From Asterias rubens (Eukaryota > Echinodermata > Asteroidea > Forcipulatida > Asteriidae): a DNA stretch of 64,000 nt. The notes under the pieces are model-generated. The model saw only the letters and a list, made by a program, of their open reading frames with translations, had not been told where the DNA came from and did no database searches. Each line of letters begins with the position of its first letter. The stretch's first letter is position 1. The translations under genes and the position numbers were made by a program. The DNA lies in contig NC_047068.1 of NCBI RefSeq assembly GCF_902459465.1, positions 9,300,001 to 9,364,000 of the forward strand, given 5' to 3'. This document shows positions 46,301 to 57,334 of this stretch, in pieces.

Positions 46301-49254
46301 CGGGTGGGATTCGAAGCCACGACCCTTGCAATTCTAGAGCAGTGTCTTACCAACTAGACCACCGAGATTGCCCGGTAGATAGAGGCAGTTCAAATCCTAT
46401 GTTTTGGCAGCGGGTACCGCGACGATATAAATTAGATGTTAAATTTGCATCGGGGATAAAGAATATTAATTTTGGTTTTAACCAATACACCAGTTCTGTA
46501 TGCTTAAGAATCTCCATGAAATCGGACCATGACAAGCCTACACTTACGGCAGAGTCCATTGTAGCAGAATGGTGTTTCTTTGGGACAGTCTGTACACACA
46601 CCTCCAGTCTTATAGGGCTTCTCGCCAAAGTAGTTTCCCCTGTAAACAAAAAACATTTAATAACCCAAATCAACTCAAGGTCTCGGGCTCGATAATTGAG
46701 AGGAAAGTGAAGAAACTTAAGCTAAAATTGTTAACACGTCATAGAAAAAGTAAACTCTTAATATGTTTAACTTTGAGATCTCACAATGTATAAATGATTT
46801 ACATCAGCCGATACTCCTTATGTAGTATTACCCCACCGGGGAAACAAGTATGTCATCATCACATTCATTTCAATACAATTTGTTTTACCCTAGTCACCGA
46901 TTTTTACTGCTTTCCTGAGTAATGTGAAGAAAGAAAAAAACACCACAGGCAAATCGCTCTGGTGGAATTCGAACCCACAACATTTGCTGACGTTTTACCA
47001 CTGGACCAATGAGCTAGCCCAGTTGCTTGAGGCAGCTCGAATCATTATGTTGTAGCGGGTAGTACAACGATTTGATAAACGTCAATTTTTTAAAATCGAG
47101 GATAAACTTTAAGACATTGTTTTACTTACGCTGGGCCATAGTTACATACGATGTTCCAAGCATTTTGGTTGCCAGAGATATAATTACAAAATGCGATGCC
47201 GCACCCCACTTTATCTGTCTCCGCCCACACAACCTATGACGTAAGTAAACAGATAAATAACCATCATTGTCAAATTGGTTACCAGATCTGTTCAATAATT
47301 GCTCAAAACATTGCTTCAATGGTTCAAAAGTTACATCGGAAGCATGTGATATAATATTGATACAAACGTTTTGATAGAGACCGAACAATGGCTTCGTACA
47401 GAAACATTTTCTTTTTGGGGGGGAAAACTCAAACCCAATGTTGTTTTGTCACAGAAATATCAATCATCGAAATATAACTATGTTAACAATAATATTATTC
47501 AACAAAGTCAGTTAAACAAAAAAATATTTGTATTAACAAACACAAGAAAAAAATACCCAGCTGGCTAAGATTGTCACCATTATTGACTAAACTACAAAGT
47601 TTGACATCACGTAGGCCTTACATAAAATAGATGGTTTGCTTCAGGTATTGCTTTGTTATTCAGTGTATGACAATATGAAGCCATTCAATAGGCAAACATC
47701 GAAAATTACCTGTGTATAATGCCCACAGACATTACCGCAGTAATTATTCTCGTAGTTATAATCTTTGATCTCGTCGTGCCAGTCATCAGTAGCAATGACT
47801 CCAGATGCTGGTTTGTTAGGATCGCCAGTCCGCAGCCAGAGATTCTGTCCAATCGACGTATACGGGGAGATATTGTTACCCACCCCGTGAGCAAACTCAC
47901 ATCGCTCTGCCCATTGCTGTGCCATCGTGGCGAGGGAGGCATCCCAAGTCTATAAAGGGTGAAGACAAAACAGAAGATGACTACTAGGTTGGAGTTTTCA
48001 ACTGAGTGACCCTTTCTATATCAATCACTGGTCTCCAATGGGTCACAGGTCATACAGCTTATATACCTTTATCACGGTGCAGCCATCTTGAATTTCTCCC
48101 ATTGGTATAAATGTTACCAAACCGATGCTGGAGGAACAAATGAGTCTGGTTCCTAATTTCAAAACGATTGAAAGCATTCATTTGTGTTATTCGATACGAG
48201 AAACATGATCAAGATGGAGGCAACAGGATCAGGTTCTTAGAGACACAACAATTTACAAATTTACACCACGAAAACTGTGTACACATTTTATAAATTACGA
48301 AAGAACACAAACTTTGTACAGGGTTTAAAAAACAATTCTAGCAAAAAAATTACGATGCAAAGCAATTGAATTAAAAGGGTTACATACTTTGATTTAGATT
48401 TAGATTTATTTGTTTGTCCACGTTAAAAACATAGAAACTTGACATCCACTGGCCAAATACAAGTATACACAATCAATATAAAAAAAACTATATAAATTAC
48501 AAAATAAGTCAAGGGGGAAACGAGAACAGAGTAGGAAACAGAGGCTACACAAATCTAGGACATACTGACAGGGTAAGTTTGCAACTCGGCCTATTTCCAA
48601 ATCACATTACACTTTCATGAAGAAGTTCTATCTGTTTCATTTTATAAAACAACAGTCTTAAGAAATATATTCGCGGAAACTTTTTGGTGCTTCTGTACCT
48701 CATTGAGAAACCGGCGTTCCTAGTGATATGGTGGTATGATGTGTAGTTTTAATGTCACTATAGTAAACTTTTCCCTTGAAAGCATTTTCTATTTGAGAGC
48801 AGATAATTATGTTGTTTTTTGTTTTTCTTGGGTTTTTTTTAAAGAGCAGCAAGCGATGACACTTTTTAAGTGAGTTCATTAAGTTCATAATGAGAGTTTT
48901 TCACTCAGAAATATTTCTCAATTCACGATTCTTGTCACCAATTTACGAACCCCAGAAAAAAACATGTGGTCAAATCTTGCAATCCTCAAACTAATGCTAA
49001 GGAAGACTTACCATGTGCTTCATGTTGCTGGCTTCCCTGTATTTCCTGTACTCATTATGTCGATCAACTGTTCTCTGAACATCCCTGGGTGTCATGCTGG
49101 TGCTACCGTCTCCTTCGTTCAGTTCACCGGGGAGTAACGGCGCTGCAACCAGGTCGAGAATTGACCCATTGGATAGCACTGCCGGTGCTCGCTTCGAACT
49201 CACAGCACTGACGATCATCATCAGGATCAAACCAACACAAACTCGATACCTCAT
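40368..49254 (-). CDS. CAP-Hpx D: CAP-EGF-ShK-hemopexin chimera
   Basis: Secreted multidomain protein. Twelve minus-strand exons join in phase: 49254-49012, 47949-47710, 47233-47130, 46639-46548, 45561-45532, 45369-45277, 44893-44777, 44041-44015, 43694-43585, 42959-42797, 42335-42069 and 40474-40368, giving 530 residues to TGA. A signal peptide (VGLILMMIVSAVSS) precedes the CAP domain (SNMKHM, WAERCEFAH, GHYTQVVWAET, WNIVCNYGPAGNY). The CRISP-like hinge (CTDCPKETPFC), EGF-like module (237-267) and ShK-like module (268-306, CPLMCGSC) follow. Residues 316-530 form a hemopexin domain with KKYWRFDHQGNLLS, VKALYQI, PQRITAAFRQG and AYFYFVRGKLVYKV, bounded by Cys334 and the last residue Cys530. No protease domain is present. 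Hemopexin exon phases equal those of the MMP neighbours. The CAP half parallels CAP-C exon by exon. A role in matrix or MMP binding is inference. A 5' exon at 54.83 kb may add three residues. Confidence 0.88.
40681..41042. mobile_element. R3 hairpin element, complete copy
   Basis: Ends GGGTACTTTTTCAAACTGTC and, inverted, TTTGTCCTACAAAAAGTACA bracket two long arms. AAAGCTTCCCT and AGGGAAGCTTT, GAGGTGCTGTAG and CTACAGCACCTC, and ATGTCATGAGAATA with its inverse meet at a central TTCGTCTCATGGGACGAAAA hairpin. It lies in the last intron of gene D. Confidence 0.85.
41194..41490. mobile_element. R1 element, copy 11, internally deleted
   Basis: The left end is intact. The central hairpin is reduced to TTTGAGACCTCATAACTTCG. 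The right end is truncated where the R5 copy begins. Confidence 0.75.
41493..41741. mobile_element. R5 hairpin element with 56-bp perfect palindrome
   Basis: The left arm is truncated. CACGGTCGGCCATTTATGGG to its inverse gives a perfect palindrome at 41519-41574 centred on AAAATTTT. The right terminus CCAAGGCAACGTGTTCCTTTAA is intact. Confidence 0.85.
43225..43584 (-). repeat. 30/31-bp minisatellite made of splice-donor units
   Basis: On the minus strand, twelve GTAAGG cores occur at 30- or 31-base spacing within units GTAAGGAACGGTCATCCC plus TTTACATTCCC. The last core (43579-43584) is the real donor of gene D exon 9. Some units place CCCAG directly before GTAAGG, a strong donor consensus. 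The 30-base units read VRNGHPFTFP in the frame of exon 9. Confidence 0.93.
44150..44345 (+). mobile_element. tRNA-derived SINE of a second type
   Basis: GTGGCCGATTGGTTAAAGGCACCGGACTC resembles a long-variable-arm (Ser/Leu-like) tRNA head, with GTGTGGGTTCAAGTCAC as B box. A body CCTTCGGATGGGACATGAAG follows. It is in an intron of gene D next to the palindromic element at 44345-44475. Confidence 0.65.
44347..44475. mobile_element. R6 short palindromic element, copy 1
   Basis: GGGGTCGATTTCACAAAGG and, inverted, CTGTGTGAAATCCACCC surround the repeated words ACTAGTCCTAAGACT and GATATAAGACTGATC. A better preserved copy is at 53398-53537. Confidence 0.7.
45700..46015. mobile_element. Degraded R1-like element in gene D intron
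   Basis: The words AAACATTGTGATAAACGACTCCCTT, GCACACAATTCTTTGCAACAAAG and CACCAAGTGAGAATATTGGTCTTTGAC follow R1 order. The ends are not definable. Confidence 0.45.
46195..46480 (-). mobile_element. tRNA-derived SINE flanked by repeated 3' tail
   Basis: Minus-strand SINE with AAGACACTGCTCTAGAATTGC and GTGGCTTCGAATCCCACCC. The tail phrase GATGTTAAATTTGCATCGGG occurs on both sides (about 46188 and 46434), so two copies or one duplicated tail are present. It lies beside gene D exon 4 (46548-46639). Confidence 0.75.
46868..47095 (-). mobile_element. tRNA-derived SINE, gene D intron 3
   Basis: GTGGAATTCGAACCCACAAC (B box) and TTTTACCACTGGACCAATGAGC (A-box side) are present with the usual tail. 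It ends about 35 bases beyond the 3' end of gene D exon 3. Confidence 0.7.
47955..49005. other. Gene D intron 1, nothing recognised
   Basis: AT-rich sequence. Open frames on the minus strand (48406-48600, 48700-48888) lack motifs. Confidence 0.5.
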
Positions 49255-49274
49255 CTTGATCTATCAAGTAAATG

Positions 49275-50510
49275 AAACCCCCAAAAGAAATCACCAAGAT
49301 TAACATTTTCCTCAAAGAACATGTTCTTAACCTAAGGGCCTTGTTACACGAGGCAACTTTGCAGGCAATGTGGGGTAACCAAAGACTGCAGAGAGACAAA
49401 TTCGGCGCTTTATATCTTTTGAGGCAACCAACTGCAGTGCATGCTACACCACCGCTTGGTTGAACATGAGTTATTTTTCAAACAATGTGTTCCGATCCTC
49501 AAGAAGAATATTTGAATACTCGAAACACTTTGAGATTGTCTGGAACTGGTTGCCATGCCTCGTGTGACATTGCCCTAAGATTTTCTAATGATGTTTTAAT
49601 GCCCAGTACCTCAATAAGTAGGTCTACACCAGCTGTTTTTGACAAGCAATTTGAAGTTATAATAAAATACACCTTGCTTGATCAGAAAATCAGAATGACC
49701 AAACATCTGTAAATTTTAGCACTTTATGCGTTTTCGGTTAATGAGAAAAGCACAATATAGCGGACGCTCCAATTCCGATTGGCCTGTGCGGTGACAAGTT
49801 TCACGAAAAACAGGTGCTCCTTGTTGCACGAGATTTGGAGGAAAACAATTTATTGGAAAAAAAACATAATGAACAATATGACGTTATCTCCTAGAATAGT
49901 TTGTTTTTTTCGCCTAAGCTCCACACCTTTTCCCTAGTCGAGTCAAACGACCAAAGCAGAATGGCTTAACCACAAATAGCCCCACTGTAATCAATCATTT
50001 TCACACATTGTTCCATAAACCCAAGTTGGGTTTGGTGTCTATTAAGTAATAATAACCTATACTCAAAGGGTTTGCTCAACAATGGTGACATTTAATGGCT
50101 AAAGGTGTTTACATTTTGACATAAATAAACTGGTATAACGGTAGTCATGTTAAATGAAGTTTAGCTCTTTTGTCTGAAACGCTACAATTTCTGGGAAACT
50201 AGCAAAACAAGCTTTACTCAACATTGGTAAAATAAGAAAAACTGTGTTCACATTTGATTTTGCACCACCTTACCCCCTATAAAAATAAAAATAGTCATGT
50301 TGAAAGACGTTATATTGAGCTATAGTTTTGTCTGAAACACTACCATTTCTTAGAAACTAATAAAACAAGCTTTGCTCTCGCGAAACCAAAACTGTTTATA
50401 AAACAATGAACACAACTATACAAAATGTTGTATCGTACTCCAATGATCGCTTGTTATTTCAGGTATATGTGTTTGGTCACATTAAGTGCAGATACTGAAG
50501 TTTTTATGTC
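49275..50510. other. Upstream of gene D start, nothing firm
   Basis: No exon recognised. If the 54.83-kb exon is real, this belongs to a 5.6-kb first intron. Two related passages (about 50.10-50.23 and 50.29-50.40 kb, sharing GTCTGAAACRCTAC and AACAAGCTTTRCTC) are an old local duplication. Confidence 0.5.
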
Positions 50511-50518
50511 ATGAGCAT

Positions 50519-50934
50519 TTAAAGGCAGTGAACACTATTGGTAATTACTAAAAATAATAATTAGCATAAAACCTTACTTGGTAACGAGTAATGGGGAGAG
50601 GTTGATGGAATAAAACATCATGGGAAACGGCTCCTTCTGAAGTAGCGTAGTTTTCGAAAAAGAAGTAATTTCCCACGAATTTGATTTCGAGGCCTCAGAT
50701 TTAGAATTTGGGGTCTCGAAATCAAGCATCTGAAAGCACACAACTTCGTGTGACACGGGTATTTTTTTTTCTTTCAGTATTATCTTGCAATTTCGACGAC
50801 CAATTGAGCTCAAGTTTGCACAGATTTGTTATTTTATGCATATGTTAAGATACACCAAGTGATGAGAAGACGGGTCTTTGACAATTACCAAACGTGTCCA
50901 GGGTCTTTGAACCAATAGTGTCCAGTGCCTTTAA
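50519..50934. mobile_element. R1 element, copy 12
   Basis: Full length with an extra right-end segment (GTGTCCAGGGTCTTTGAACC) before the final CCAATAGTGTCCAGTGCCTTTAA, so the right terminus is partly duplicated. Confidence 0.8.
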
Positions 50935-51539
50935 AGGCGTTTAGTTCATTGTTTTGAACGACTTTGATCAAGGTTTACCGGATCTCTCTTCTGGACGATT
51001 GAACCTGGTGCAGTTCCTGTGTCGAATGAGTACAGTGCACTTAGTAGTTAGAAATTAATGGTTACCAAACTGACCTTCCATTCCCTTTGTTTTCTTTGCT
51101 GGATGTAAAATTATCAAATAGGAATGTTTGGCTAGCTCTTTTCCCCGTTCATCCACATATCGCCCCCGTCGGCATTAGAACGGCAACTGTCTGAAGATAG
51201 ATGAATTGCACATGACGTCATTGAACGCTATATTTGACGAAACGTGCCATGCAAGTTGCGCGCAGTGCATACAGGCGTGCACTTTTCCATTGTTTTATAT
51301 CAAGCATGGTGGTCAATGATGGCATGTAAAATCCATCTATAGACCTCTTCCATGAACGTTACATAATTAACATTAAAAAAAAAAAAAAAAAACATTCTGT
51401 TCTGTAAAATGCATAGGGACAAAATGCGAGTTATTCTCCGACGTCTGGTAAGCTTGACGTAAACAGCGCCCCCCCTTCCACCCCAAGAGATGCACTAAAT
51501 GTTACGCATTCAAATCTTTCTTCCAAAGATGATTCAACA

Positions 51540-51882
51540 AATAGCTTAAAAACTGACTTAGTAACGAGCATTAGAGAGCTGTTGATAGTATAAAACATTG
51601 TGGAAAATGACTCCCTCTGAAGTAACGCAGTTTTTTAGAAAGAGATAATTTCTCGCTAAAATTAATAAAAGGCTTCTAGCTAGAAGTCTTTTATTCCTAT
51701 CTGAAAGCACACAAATTCGTCCAACAAGGGTGTTTTTTTTCTTACACGATTTTCTCGCTACTTCGATGACCGATTGAGCCAAAATTTCACAGGCTTGTTA
51801 TTTCATGCTTATGATTGGATACACCAAGTGAGAACACTGGTCTTGGACGATTACCAAAGTTAAACGTGTACAGTGCCTTTAA
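51540..51882. mobile_element. R1 element, copy 13
   Basis: The left end is lost. The central hairpin is replaced by AAAGGCTTCTAGCTAGAAGTCTTT, the subtype also seen near 21.9 and 39.77 kb. The right end CAGTGCCTTTAA is present. Confidence 0.7.
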
Positions 51883-52417
51883 GGTCATACTAACAGATTA
51901 ATCCCATGTCCAATGTTTTTATGTTTATTAATACACTGCAAATAGGCCCTAAGTCAACATGACGGATGACCTTATAGACCTCGTTGGTCAAGGGTTATTA
52001 CGAAATTTACCGCTCATCCGAGGTATGGGTGAAACTACAGGATCACCTGTAGGCAAACACCATTAACAATGTACAATGGATGCCATCCGTGCTGTAACCG
52101 TAAGGCAGCGGGTGGTGAAAGGATCGCCGCGGGTTGGTGAATACAAAAATAGATTGGAATAATCTGAATTGTATCTTGGAGAGTTGCAGATCTAAACTTA
52201 TAATAAATCAGCAGTTTTGTAATCGATTCCATACCAAACAACTTTTGCCAAGATATAAACAATCATTATGATTTCATAACTTGTAACTTCCATGATTCTA
52301 CATATATCTTACAAAAGATGAAAGAATCGTTTGTTTCTTCTTGCTTCATCTCTATACAGAGTGGTTAAAAAAGAAGGAAAATACATTAACGGCAATGTAC
52401 ATATTATCTTTTAAAAT

Positions 52418-52742
52418 AATGTTTAGCATAAAAACTTACTTGGTAACGAGAAATGGAGAGCTGTTAATAGTCTAAAACACTGTGAGAAACGGCTCCGTCT
52501 GAAGTAACGTAGTTTTTGAGAAAGAATTCATTTTCCACGAATTTGATTCCGAGACCTCAGAAATAGATTTTGAGGTCTCGAAATCAATCATCTGAAAGCA
52601 CACAACGTCGTTTGACAAGGGTGTTTTTTCTTTCATTATTATCTCGCAACTTCGACGACCAATTGAGCTCAAATTTTCACAGGTTTGTTATTTTATGCAT
52701 ATGTTGAGATACACCAAGTGAGAAGACTGGTCTTTGACAGTC
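52418..52742. mobile_element. R1 element, copy 14, ends lost
   Basis: Starts at TTAGCATAAAAACTTACTTGG and stops after ACTGGTCTTTGACAGT. The central GAGACCTCAG/TGAGGTCTC hairpin is intact but both terminal repeats are absent. Confidence 0.7.
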
Positions 52743-53397
52743 ACCTGTAATAGAATACTTAAAACATTCAGAATTAGTCGAAAAATATGTGTAGTTAAAC
52801 ATAAGTGACGAAAACTGCTTGCAAATGCGTTTTTGTTTCTGGGATAGTTGTGTGGTCATAAAAGTTTCGTGTGGAAAACTTGTTTGTCCAAAGACGGCTT
52901 CTTTGCATCATGCAACCATTGATTGAAGTTCCACGGAGTTCACAGTCAAGGGTGGATTTATCTTCGGACAAACTGGTTTGCCACTTGAAACTTACAAACT
53001 ACCATAATCTCCGGGACAATGAATCACTTTTCGCCACTTATTTTGTAATCCTCACTATTTGAATACAGTAGGTGAACGTTTTTGTGTATCCTTCTTTGCA
53101 GACTTCCTGCGTGCAGTATTGACTTCAATACTTGGAAACAAATATTTTGCTTGTCATTGTGAACAGGCAAGAAATGACATAATGGTTTCTGACGGATATT
53201 TGCGGTATGATCTAGGTTTACGAATTGCAAGTCGCGATCAATGACAGTTAAGAGATCAGTTGAATAACTTGTTTTCTAATGAAATTGTTGTAACCCGTCG
53301 CTGTTTTGTTGCAAACCAAGCGGGCATGTCCGTTTGTTGGCAACAATACTTAGAATACCATTCCGAGTGTCCTTGGCCCAATTTTGGATAAGGAACA

Positions 53398-53537
53398 GGG
53401 GTCGATTTCACAAAGAGTTAGAACTAGTCCTAGTCCTAAGAGATATCAAAAACGTACAGCTAGTCCTAAGTTAGGGCGAGTTACTCTTACAAACTCGAGA
53501 TAAGACTAGTCCTAACTCTTTGTGAAATCAACCCCAG
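53398..53537. mobile_element. R6 short palindromic element, copy 2
   Basis: CAGGGGTCGATTTCACAAAG and CTTTGTGAAATCAACCCCA are near-perfect inverted ends. ACTAGTCCTA words are arranged as a hairpin between them, in about 140 bases. Confidence 0.8.
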
Positions 53538-53539
53538 GA

Positions 53540-54190
53540 CACCCCTGGATTGTCAAAGACCAGTATTCTCACTTGGTGTATCCTAACATAAATATACATA
53601 TAAAATGCACAAATTTGTGTGTTTTCATGCAATGCATATAAAAAGGCCTCGGGTCTAAAGTCTTTTAATATTTGAGTTAAAACTAAATTACTTCAAAGGG
53701 AGCCGTTTTTCTCACAATGTTTTAAAGATGCTATGTCAGATTTTTGGCCGATTTGACCCAAAATTGTTGATTTAAAATTCAATAGGTATTTTGATGGGGG
53801 TCGAGAAAGTTACAAGTTTTCATTTGAGCCAGTGCTCGAAAAAGTCCGCCAATTATTAGTAGCAGTGAAATAAAGTGCTCAACATTAATTTTGTCGGGAT
53901 CCCGACAATATATCACGTGACCAATTCTTATGTGTTTTATAAGAAACGTTTTAAATTGTTGTCATGGTTCCTGACCATTAGAAGTAAAAGTTAAACTTGT
54001 TTTCGTTAGAGCGGGTGATACTCTTTGAAATACTATTCACAATTTTTTTTTTTTTTTTTTATGTTTGGGGCCAAAAATCTGACATAGCATCTTTAAACTA
54101 TCAACAGCTCCCCATCGCTCGTTACCAAGTAAGCTTTTATAACAATTATTTTGGGTAATATTTATACCAATAGTGTCTAGTGCCTTTATA
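53540..54190. mobile_element. R1 element split by an inserted R7 element
   Basis: R1 text runs to CTCACAATGTTTT and resumes at CTATCAACAGCTCCCC. Between them, 53722-54096 is a distinct element with ends TTAAAGATGCTATGTCAGAT and ATCTGACATAGCATCTTTAA. The order shows R7 inserted after R1. Confidence 0.8.
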
Positions 54191-54489
54191 TTCTCAAACT
54201 ACAAGAACGGGCCAGTACCTAACTGTTAAAAACATTACATCATGATCACTAACTCTAAAAGTGGGTATGAGTCCAGGCATGAATCTGCATGCCCTGCACA
54301 CTTATTGTTTTTTTGAACATAAAATCGTTAACAGTTTTGTTTCGTAATCAGTTTCTTGAATGTGATGACCTTGATACTCTCAGTCGGCTACTCAGATCGT
54401 TCTGACAATCCTTCTGTTTCATACTTTGTCAAGATGGTCTGGGGGACGTCCGAGAGTGTCGGGGTTATCCCGTTTCTTCATTTACGTGT

Positions 54490-54602
54490 TTTAAAAAATT
54501 ACAACAAATATGCAATATTAAAATATCCCCTATATTGTATATTTGTTGTAATTTTTTACAATATCCCCTATATTGTATATTTGTTGTAATTTGTTAAAAT
54601 AT
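54490..54602. repeat. 38-bp tandem repeat overlapping an inverted repeat
   Basis: ACAATATCCCCTATATTGTA with TATTTGTTGTAATTTTTT follows an inverted partner (AAAAAATTACAACAAATATG). The CCCCTATATTGTATATTTG unit is repeated twice. Confidence 0.8.
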
Positions 54603-54830
54603 TGTTATCTTCTCCATTTTCGGAGGTTTTGAGGAAAAAAATTCAAATTCATAACATGTGTATCGATTCTGACAATAAATAAAATGAAACAAAACATGAA
54701 TGTCAAGAGATTGAATCATGTCTGGATTTTCTTTGTGATGTCTTGATATAAATCCAAATAAAAGCTAATCATTGCCCTAAAATACACATTTACTGAATAA
54801 TGAACAAAATACCAAAAACAACATTCTTAC

Positions 54831-54950
54831 CATTTGCACTTTCAGCTTTTAGTAACAAAATCCACCTGCTTAAGTGCCACCAAAGCTAAGATCAACTCTG
54901 TCTCGAGAAAACTGCTAACACCAACAAACACACACTAAGACGATCTTGTG
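54831..54950 (-). other. Candidate 5' exon of gene D
   Basis: Downstream of a minus-strand TATA box, about 115 bases contain no ATG until the final codon, ATG at 54833-54831. A consensus donor GTAAGAAT follows it directly. A TTGATAG acceptor lies just before gene D exon 1 (exon base 49260). Joining gives ATG-ATC-AAG-ATG in frame with the gene D signal peptide, adding Met-Ile-Lys. The fit of donor, acceptor and frame is suggestive, but the intron would be 5.6 kb and the exon could belong to another transcript. Confidence 0.45.
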
Positions 54951-54972
54951 GAGTTCGATAGAAGTGTGTCCA

Positions 54973-54980
54973 TTTATATA
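54973..54980 (-). promoter_or_regulatory. TATA box, candidate gene D promoter
   Basis: TATATAAA on the minus strand, the same octamer as the MMP-B TATA box. It predicts transcription starting near 54945-54950. Confidence 0.45.
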
Positions 54981-55084
54981 CCTTGGAGCATATCTTGTGG
55001 AGTCCGGCGGGGGTTTAAATTAATCTATGACGTCATGATTGACTTAATGTGGGAGAGAACCATTTGATCATGTGTAGCGCCCTC

Positions 55085-57330
55085 TGTGTACACCTTCAGG
55101 TAATGCGCCTTCTAGTTGAATTTATCGTTCATTTACCGTTTATTTGAGAGTGCATTTATTCCAATTATTTTGTTGTTACCAGGGGAGGTAGTAGGATTGA
55201 CGAAGACAAGTTGATCGTCAGTTCTGGGTCCAGAGGTTTTGTTTAAAAAACTACATGTTGTACACTGGAGTCACACATTAATAGAAGGTGTGGGACATGT
55301 TGGCGGCATCACGCCAGAGCAACAACTGCCCTGATCAAAGGCAGTAAGCTAGGTTATTTATTATAACGAATTGGTTACGTAACCCGTAAACGACAATTAG
55401 AGTATACAGCTGGAGGAATGTGTAATCCTACTGTACGTACAATCATGGGCTATTTCTACCTCCATGGTACAATGCAATACAACACAATCGTAAGGTTTTA
55501 AACCAACACCTTTATTCAACTTACCTATACGCTCGGTACATAACTATGGAAACTGTACAATAATATGAGACATTTTGTACCCATTTGAAAACCGTGATAA
55601 ATGTGGGAAGTTAGTAATAAATCAGACGAAAGGTCCCAAGTTGGTGCATGGTAAACCGCACACTCCCATCCTCTTGAGGCAAATAATATTGAGAATTATT
55701 ATTCCCTTTTCACCCGTTTTATCAACCAGCGTTGCTACTGTCATGCCATCTTGCCTGCAGCCGCGTATTACTCAAAAAAACAAAACAGGATTTTGAACAC
55801 ACTACGAAATTTATTTACCACCTCCCAGGACTTTGCTGCTCAATAGAGGGCGGTTGCCAGTTTAAACCATTGAAAAACATGCCCTGGTATATCTTACAAA
55901 ACAATGTAAACAGTAAATGCGACTGGCAGCCCTGATAAATCAAACCAGGGTCCAGTTTCAAAGAGCTGCTTAAGCAGAAAATATTGCTTAACAATTTCCT
56001 GCCTCTCAGAGGCTCCATTTTAAGGTGCCGAGCTACTTTCTATGAAACTGGGTCCATATGTCCGCACATGAACTTAAACCAGAAAAACTAATGAAAGTGT
56101 TTGAAGGGACGAAGTTTTCCTGGAATAGGATATCATAATTGATTGTTTTCACCGTTTGAATCAGAATACACTTGTTAAAGTACACAGTGATGAGTTGTCA
56201 TATAAAGTCATATGAATTGAGGTCAATGTGGCCAGCTGACAGGCTTGGAAAAACAGTTTCTCATTCCGTGAACTTGGCGAAGCCCTTTCTTTCGATCTTC
56301 GCCACTGCTTGAATCCTATATGAATCAAGACCCACTGCTGCGACTTCAGCTTAAAGAGACGGTCACAGCGAGCTGGTCCTACTCGGATGTAAGGGTCGCC
56401 ATGGCAATCGTTTATTAATAATGAACAATTTGAAGTGTCTGGTTACCTTGAGTCATGCTAAGGGGTGTTTGATTCGGATAATGGGGGTGCATGTACTTTA
56501 GTATCATAGCGTGCTGTATTAGGAAGTTCAAGTGCAGGTACGTTCGACCGGTACAAACAGGTGGTGAACTTGACCCCACTTTTGTCTACAGCACGATATC
56601 AGCATTGTCTTTCTGGAATTTCTGGAAATAACAAGCTTTGTAAATCAGCATTGCAACACACTTACGTTTAGTATAAATTAACCAATTGTTCATGTCGATT
56701 CATGTACAAAGTAATTAATTGGGTCACATTTCTTGATTTCTATAAAAAAAAGTATATTCAAATTATTTAGGAATAATTTTCTTGCAGCTCATTCAATTTC
56801 GTTTCAAAATTAATGCTCCTTTAAATCAACATTCAACCGTCACTGGCCGGAACGATCACTCAATAGTCAACTAGGCCCGCAAGATTCGTTCAGTTTCGTA
56901 AAAGCCAGCCACAAGTGTGTAAAAAGATAGTATAAACTCCACCCAAGAACGATCACAGCGTTACGCAGTTGTGAATGCCTAAAACGAAATGGAATGACTG
57001 AAAAGAATCTGATGAGAAAAACAAAATTATGTGTTCACGAAAAGGAAATCTGATGCGTTATTATGTCCTGCTTATTAAAAGAAACCATAATTTGATACAT
57101 TTGGGGAAAGTGCGTGAGTGTGTTTATCAAATTGACCGATTTTTACTTAAATTGACGTTGGTATCATTTACTTTTAATCATGCAAATTAATATTCATCGA
57201 AGTCTAAATACTGAAATAACTTCACAATAAAACTGTTTTCTTGTTTTAAACAAATATAATTTTATAATAAGTTTATAATAAAAAAAAAGTTTACATAAAA
57301 CTGTTGTCTCCAAATGGGACCTTTGTTATG
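55085..57330. other. Intergenic between gene D promoter and MMP-E 3' end
   Basis: No coding exon seen. A GGTCCAGTTTCAAAGAGCTGCTTAAGC...CTATGAAACTGGGTCC element of the R4 type lies at about 55.94-56.05 kb. The remainder is unremarkable AT-rich DNA. Confidence 0.5.
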
Positions 57331-57334
57331 TAGA

